Positions 21,374 through 22,921 of a stretch of 22,921 bases of DNA are shown one piece after another. Both the position numbers and the translations under genes were made by a program. The notes beneath the pieces were generated by a model. That model was not told the origin of the DNA. It saw nothing but the letters and a program-made list of their open reading frames with translations, and searched no databases. Where the stretch lies: positions 1 to 22,921 of the IMG/VR virus record IMGVR_UViG_3300035703_000417; one strand, 5' to 3'. The stretch comes from a virus. Position 1 is the stretch's first letter. Every line of letters begins with the position of its first letter.

Positions 21374-21393
21374 TGGACGCAGGATGGACGCGG
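21374..21393 (+). repeat. Tandem arm-type repeat pair, tRNA side
   Basis: TGGACGCAG (21374-21382) and TGGACGCGG (21385-21393) are 11 bases apart, as in the pair at 21168-21187. The second copy overlaps the first four bases of the tRNA. Confidence 0.55.
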
Positions 21394-21465
21394 ACGTAGC
21401 CCAACGGTAGAGGCAAGCGACTTAAAATCGCTCGAGTGAGGGTTCGATTCCCTCCGTCCGCACCA
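21390..21465 (+). tRNA. tRNA with anticodon UAA (Leu codon UUA), short variable loop
   Basis: A complete 76-base cloverleaf is visible. The acceptor stem GCGGACG (21390-21396) pairs perfectly with CGTCCGC (21455-21461); A is the discriminator and CCA is encoded (21463-21465). The D arm has GCC/GGC and a GG-containing loop. The anticodon stem AGCGA/TCGCT holds the loop CTTAAAA (21421-21427), so the anticodon is TAA, reading UUA. The T arm is GAGGG/CCCTC with loop TTCGATT. The variable loop is only five bases (CGAGT), while bacterial leucine tRNAs normally have a long variable arm. The charging amino acid is therefore uncertain despite the leucine anticodon. A terminator follows six bases later. 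Confidence 0.9.
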
Positions 21466-21470
21466 AAAAG

Positions 21471-21497
21471 AAACCCCGGAGATCCGCTCCGGGGTTT
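21471..21497. terminator. Terminator between tRNA and HTH gene, likely bidirectional
   Basis: AAACCCCGGAG (21471-21481) pairs with CTCCGGGGTTT (21487-21497) over 11 bp round a five-base loop. It lies downstream of the tRNA on the plus strand and directly after the minus-strand HTH gene, so it can serve both. Confidence 0.82.
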
Positions 21498-21500
21498 AGA

Positions 21501-21755
21501 TCAGACCATCGTGATTAGGTTTGATACTAGCGAGAACAGTGCAAGTTCTTTCACGTATTGGTGTGTGCCGGTTACTGTTCGTTTCTTCTCCCATTCAAGT
21601 ATATCGGCAAGCCGATACAGTATCCGTCCACCAATTTTTGTGTATGGAGGAGATACGCCAAGGCTCCTCCAGTTGGCGAGAGTCCTCGTTGTGATTCTCC
21701 CCTGGTACCGCTCTACCAGCTCGGCGGGAGTGATGTACTCTTTGTGCACGGCCAA
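21501..21755 (-). CDS. Small HTH protein (HTH_17/AlpA-like), possible excisionase
   Basis: The 84-residue product carries a MerR-like winged-helix of the HTH_17 excisionase group: YITPAELVERYQGRITTRTL then ANWRSLGVSPPYTKIGGRIL and YRLADILEWEKKRT. The pattern TP.ELAERY...T..TL..WR..G..P.Y.KIGGR..Y is typical of AlpA/Xis-like DNA-bending proteins. The start is TTG (21755) or GTG (21749); no in-frame ATG is near. It is on the integrase strand and next to the attP region, which suits a recombination directionality factor; a transcription regulator is the alternative. The C-terminal 20 residues (VKELALFSLVSNLITMV) are hydrophobic and unusual for the family. Confidence 0.75.
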   Translation of the reverse strand: MAVHKEYITPAELVERYQGRITTRTLANWRSLGVSPPYTKIGGRILYRLADILEWEKKRTVTGTHQYVKELALFSLVSNLITMV

Positions 21756-22003
21756 GTCCCCATAGTTTAGTTTCCAACCGCACGCGCTTCTCTCCTTGGT
21801 TCAAGGTATTGGTGCCGAGACGGTGTCGACTGCCGACCTATAGTTAGGTAACGGTTTTGTTAAAAACCAGATGCATCGTGTGGTCTTCCGGTATTGATAT
21901 TTGTTAACTGGCCGCGACCAAACGACGCATCTCCGACAGCCCCGTTTGCACCTCCTCCCGGATTTTTCCCGGGCAGTTCCTTTTCACACTTCGACTCTGT
22001 AAT

Positions 22004-22029
22004 GCGCGCGGATTCACGAGTCTGCGCGC
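22004..22029. repeat. Imperfect palindrome in the control region
   Basis: GCGCGCGGATTC (22004-22015) is the inverted match of GAGTCTGCGCGC (22018-22029) at ten of twelve positions, with two G-T pairs. TGCGCGCG also recurs directly at 22003 and 22023, 20 bases apart. Confidence 0.6.
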
Positions 22030-22034
22030 GACTT

Positions 22035-22066
22035 CTTGTTTTTTGGCAATATTGCTTGTTTTTTGG
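22035..22066 (+). repeat. Twin 12-base direct repeats over the early promoter
   Basis: CTTGTTTTTTGG occurs at 22035-22046 and 22055-22066, two helical turns (20 bases) apart. The second copy overlaps the -33 position of the early promoter, as an operator would. Confidence 0.7.
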
Positions 22067-22084
22067 AAATAATCGTTAAGTTTG
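22055..22084 (+). promoter_or_regulatory. Early promoter, Bacteroidetes type
   Basis: TAAGTTTG (22077-22084) matches TAnnTTTG exactly; CTTG (22055-22058) lies 18 bases upstream as a weaker -33 element. Transcription would give a leader of about 15 bases before the ATG at 22106. Confidence 0.65.
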
Positions 22085-22105
22085 CACAATAAATCACAAG
22101 AATTC

Positions 22106-22354
22106 ATGAGCCTTATCTTTTCCAAACCATTTGATCCCGACAGTTCCGGGAACATCACTACTGATCTTTACAGGTCACTGAAACAACGCTGCGACGCTGC
22201 AGGCACAAACCTACAAGAGGTCTGTGATCGTGCCGGTGTTGCACGTTCCACCGTCCAAGCGTGGAGGAACCGGGAGCCTCACACGATCGAAATCATTCGC
22301 CGCATGGAAGCGGCCATCGAAGAAATCAAAAACCAAAAAAACAACAACGCATGA
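22106..22354 (+). CDS. Small XRE-like HTH regulator
   Basis: The 82-residue protein has a helix-turn-helix of the lambda Cro/CI kind: TDLYRSLKQRCDAAGTNLQE then VCDRAGVARSTVQAWRNREP and HTIEIIRRMEAAIEEIKN. I chose ATG 22106 because the upstream TTG at 22082 lies inside the promoter -7 box. It is the first gene after the control region and overlaps the DUF4406 gene by four bases. It could be the Cro-like switch of the early operon or a copy-control regulator. Its operators may be the twin repeats at 22035-22066. DNA binding is well supported; its regulatory direction is not known. Confidence 0.8.
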   Translation: MSLIFSKPFDPDSSGNITTDLYRSLKQRCDAAGTNLQEVCDRAGVARSTVQAWRNREPHTIEIIRRMEAAIEEIKNQKNNNA

Positions 22355-22641
22355 AGGTCTACATCTCAGGCGCGATCTCATCGGTCGGTGAGGAGGTTGC
22401 GCGTCCGCTTTTCGAGGCGAAGGAGCAGGAGCTCCGCGAACAAGGCTACGAGCCTATCAATCCAATGAAGCTGCCACACCAGCACGGGAAATCCTGGGCT
22501 GAGTTCATGGCCGAAGACATGGCTGCGCTTCGTGAGTGCCAGTGCATGTATGTGATGCGCGACTATCAGAAGTCGGTCGGAGTGGATCTCGAGATTGCTG
22601 AAGCTCGCAGGTTAGGAATTCCAATCCGCTTTGAAGAATGA
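22351..22641 (+). CDS. DUF4406 protein (nucleoside deoxyribosyltransferase-like)
   Basis: The 96-residue product matches DUF4406: MKVYISGAISS at the start, the QGYEPINPMKLPHQHGKSWA segment (31-50), AEDMAALRECQCMYVMRDYQ (54-73) and SVGVDLEIAEARRLGIPIRF at the end. The fold belongs to the nucleoside 2-deoxyribosyltransferase-like superfamily; members are common in phage early regions, where substrate and purpose are unclear. Possible roles are nucleotide salvage or signalling-nucleotide handling. It overlaps its neighbours by four bases at each end (ATGA), so it is tightly coupled to the HTH regulator and the helicase. Confidence 0.85.
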   Translation: MKVYISGAISSVGEEVARPLFEAKEQELREQGYEPINPMKLPHQHGKSWAEFMAEDMAALRECQCMYVMRDYQKSVGVDLEIAEARRLGIPIRFEE

Positions 22642-22921
22642 TCCAACTCCGCGACTACCAAGACAACGCCACGAACGCCATCCGACAAGCCTACCTCTCT
22701 GGAAGACGAGCTCCATTGCTTGTGCTTCCGACAGGAGGCGGTAAGACGGTTATCTTCACGTATATCGCGGCGACATCATCCGGACGCGGTAAGCGCGTTC
22801 TGATTCTCAACCATCGGATTGAGTTGCTTCGGCAGACATCGCAAGCACTCCACAAGTTCGACATCCCGCATGGGCTTGTGAATCCGAATTTCACCCAACA
22901 GCTACATCACAGCGTTCAGGT
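22638..22921 (+). CDS. SF2 DEAD/DEAH-type helicase, N-terminal part (runs off window)
   Basis: The frame opens at ATG 22638 (ATGA overlap with the previous stop) and stays open to the window edge, giving 94 residues. A Q-type motif LRDYQ (4-8) is followed by the Walker A LPTGGGKTV (30-38) and motif Ia-like LILNHRIELLRQTSQAL (53-69). This is the start of a superfamily 2 helicase or type III restriction-like helicase domain, the sort used by phages for replication or recombination. Its length and further domains cannot be seen. The helicase fold is secure; the specific role is unknown. Confidence 0.88.
   Translation, partial: MIQLRDYQDNATNAIRQAYLSGRRAPLLVLPTGGGKTVIFTYIAATSSGRGKRVLILNHRIELLRQTSQALHKFDIPHGLVNPNFTQQLHHSVQ

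Larger units (their letters stand above)
21168..21393. other. Probable phage attachment region (attP) with regulatory palindromes
   Basis: This 226-base stretch without a gene lies between the integrase start and the tRNA. It is flanked by two tandem pairs of TGGACGCAG-type repeats, each pair with an 11-base period and all in one orientation, as for arm-type sites of tyrosine integrases. Between them are four inverted repeats (21186-21211, 21251-21265, 21273-21290, 21331-21359), any of which may be the crossover core or an excisionase/repressor site. The last arm copy runs into the tRNA acceptor stem. The core itself cannot be fixed without the host site. Confidence 0.5.
21756..22105. promoter_or_regulatory. 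Divergent control region between HTH gene and early operon
   Basis: This 350-base gap carries no credible gene; a minus-strand frame at 21904-22158 is dismissed as spurious. It holds an inverted repeat GGTTTT/AAAACC (21853-21868), a CCCGG/CCGGG hairpin (21957-21973), a 26-base imperfect palindrome (22004-22029), a pair of 12-base direct repeats (22035-22066) and a promoter box (22077-22084). It is the likely lysis-lysogeny control region; I found no convincing minus-strand promoter for the HTH gene. Confidence 0.6.

Noticed and set aside
21390-21465. tRNA gene as the edge of an integrated prophage
   Set aside because: Phage-type genes continue on both sides, and the tRNA 3' end points away from the integrase, so the usual tRNA-3'-end border is not supported here.
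22082-22105. TTG at 22082 as the start of the XRE gene
   Set aside because: It lies within the -7 box of the promoter, so it would not be in the transcript; ATG 22106 fits better.
21904-22158. Minus-strand open frame of 84 codons
   Set aside because: It crosses the early promoter, the twin repeats and the start of the XRE gene, and shows no recognisable motif.

Overview
The window is a continuous stretch of a temperate, contractile-tailed bacteriophage genome (myovirus morphology). It opens inside the major capsid gene and ends inside an early-region helicase gene. The head genes look Mu-like (capsid with a gpT-type C-terminus, DUF2190 protein, Gp37-like neck protein). The tail is a P2/Mu-type set in a familiar order: sheath, tube, frameshifted assembly chaperone, tape measure, gpU, gpX, gpD, gpV, gp25/gpW, gpJ, gpI. 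The host is probably a member of the Bacteroidota (FCB group). Putative promoters fit the Bacteroidetes TTTG-N(19-21)-TAnnTTTG pattern, and start codons generally lack Shine-Dalgarno sequences. Base composition is moderate, with the fibre genes more AT-rich. The species cannot be named from the sequence.

Layout. 1-2147: capsid, decoration and neck genes. 2154-3794: a lectin-like fibre gene placed, unusually, before the sheath. 3850-4360: a small membrane protein and a small sheath-proximal protein. 4364-8453: sheath, tube, -1 frameshift chaperone pair and tape measure. 8453-14225: baseplate and hub. 14244-16267: tail-collar protein, collar fibre and fibre chaperone. 16318-16785: CHAP endolysin. 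16791-17015: a gene-free stretch that folds into a series of hairpins, probably a structured RNA. 17042-19954: a second fibre cluster (Ig-like protein, collagen-like repeat protein, large fibre, small 48-residue protein). 19959-20056: promoter, possible small RNA and bidirectional terminator. 20059-21156 (minus): tyrosine integrase. 21157-21389: likely attP, with tandem arm-type repeats and palindromes. 21390-21465: a tRNA with anticodon UAA and a short variable loop. 21501-21755 (minus): a small HTH protein, possibly an excisionase. 21756-22105: a repeat-rich control region. 22106-22921: an early operon with an XRE-type regulator, a DUF4406 protein and an SF2 helicase.

The structural genes are all on the plus strand and tightly packed, with many ATGA/TGATG overlaps, so they are probably co-transcribed. 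Internal promoters before 3850, 12016, 14244 and 16318 may boost individual sub-operons. Integrase, attP and the HTH genes sit between late and early modules, with phage genes on both sides of the integrase. The window therefore looks like the circular or permuted form of the genome rather than the end of an integrated prophage. The best candidates for undescribed biology are the multi-hairpin RNA region, the short-variable-loop tRNA reading UUA, the integrase arm-site array, and a promoter cassette that places the likely transcription start at or next to the start codon of three late genes.
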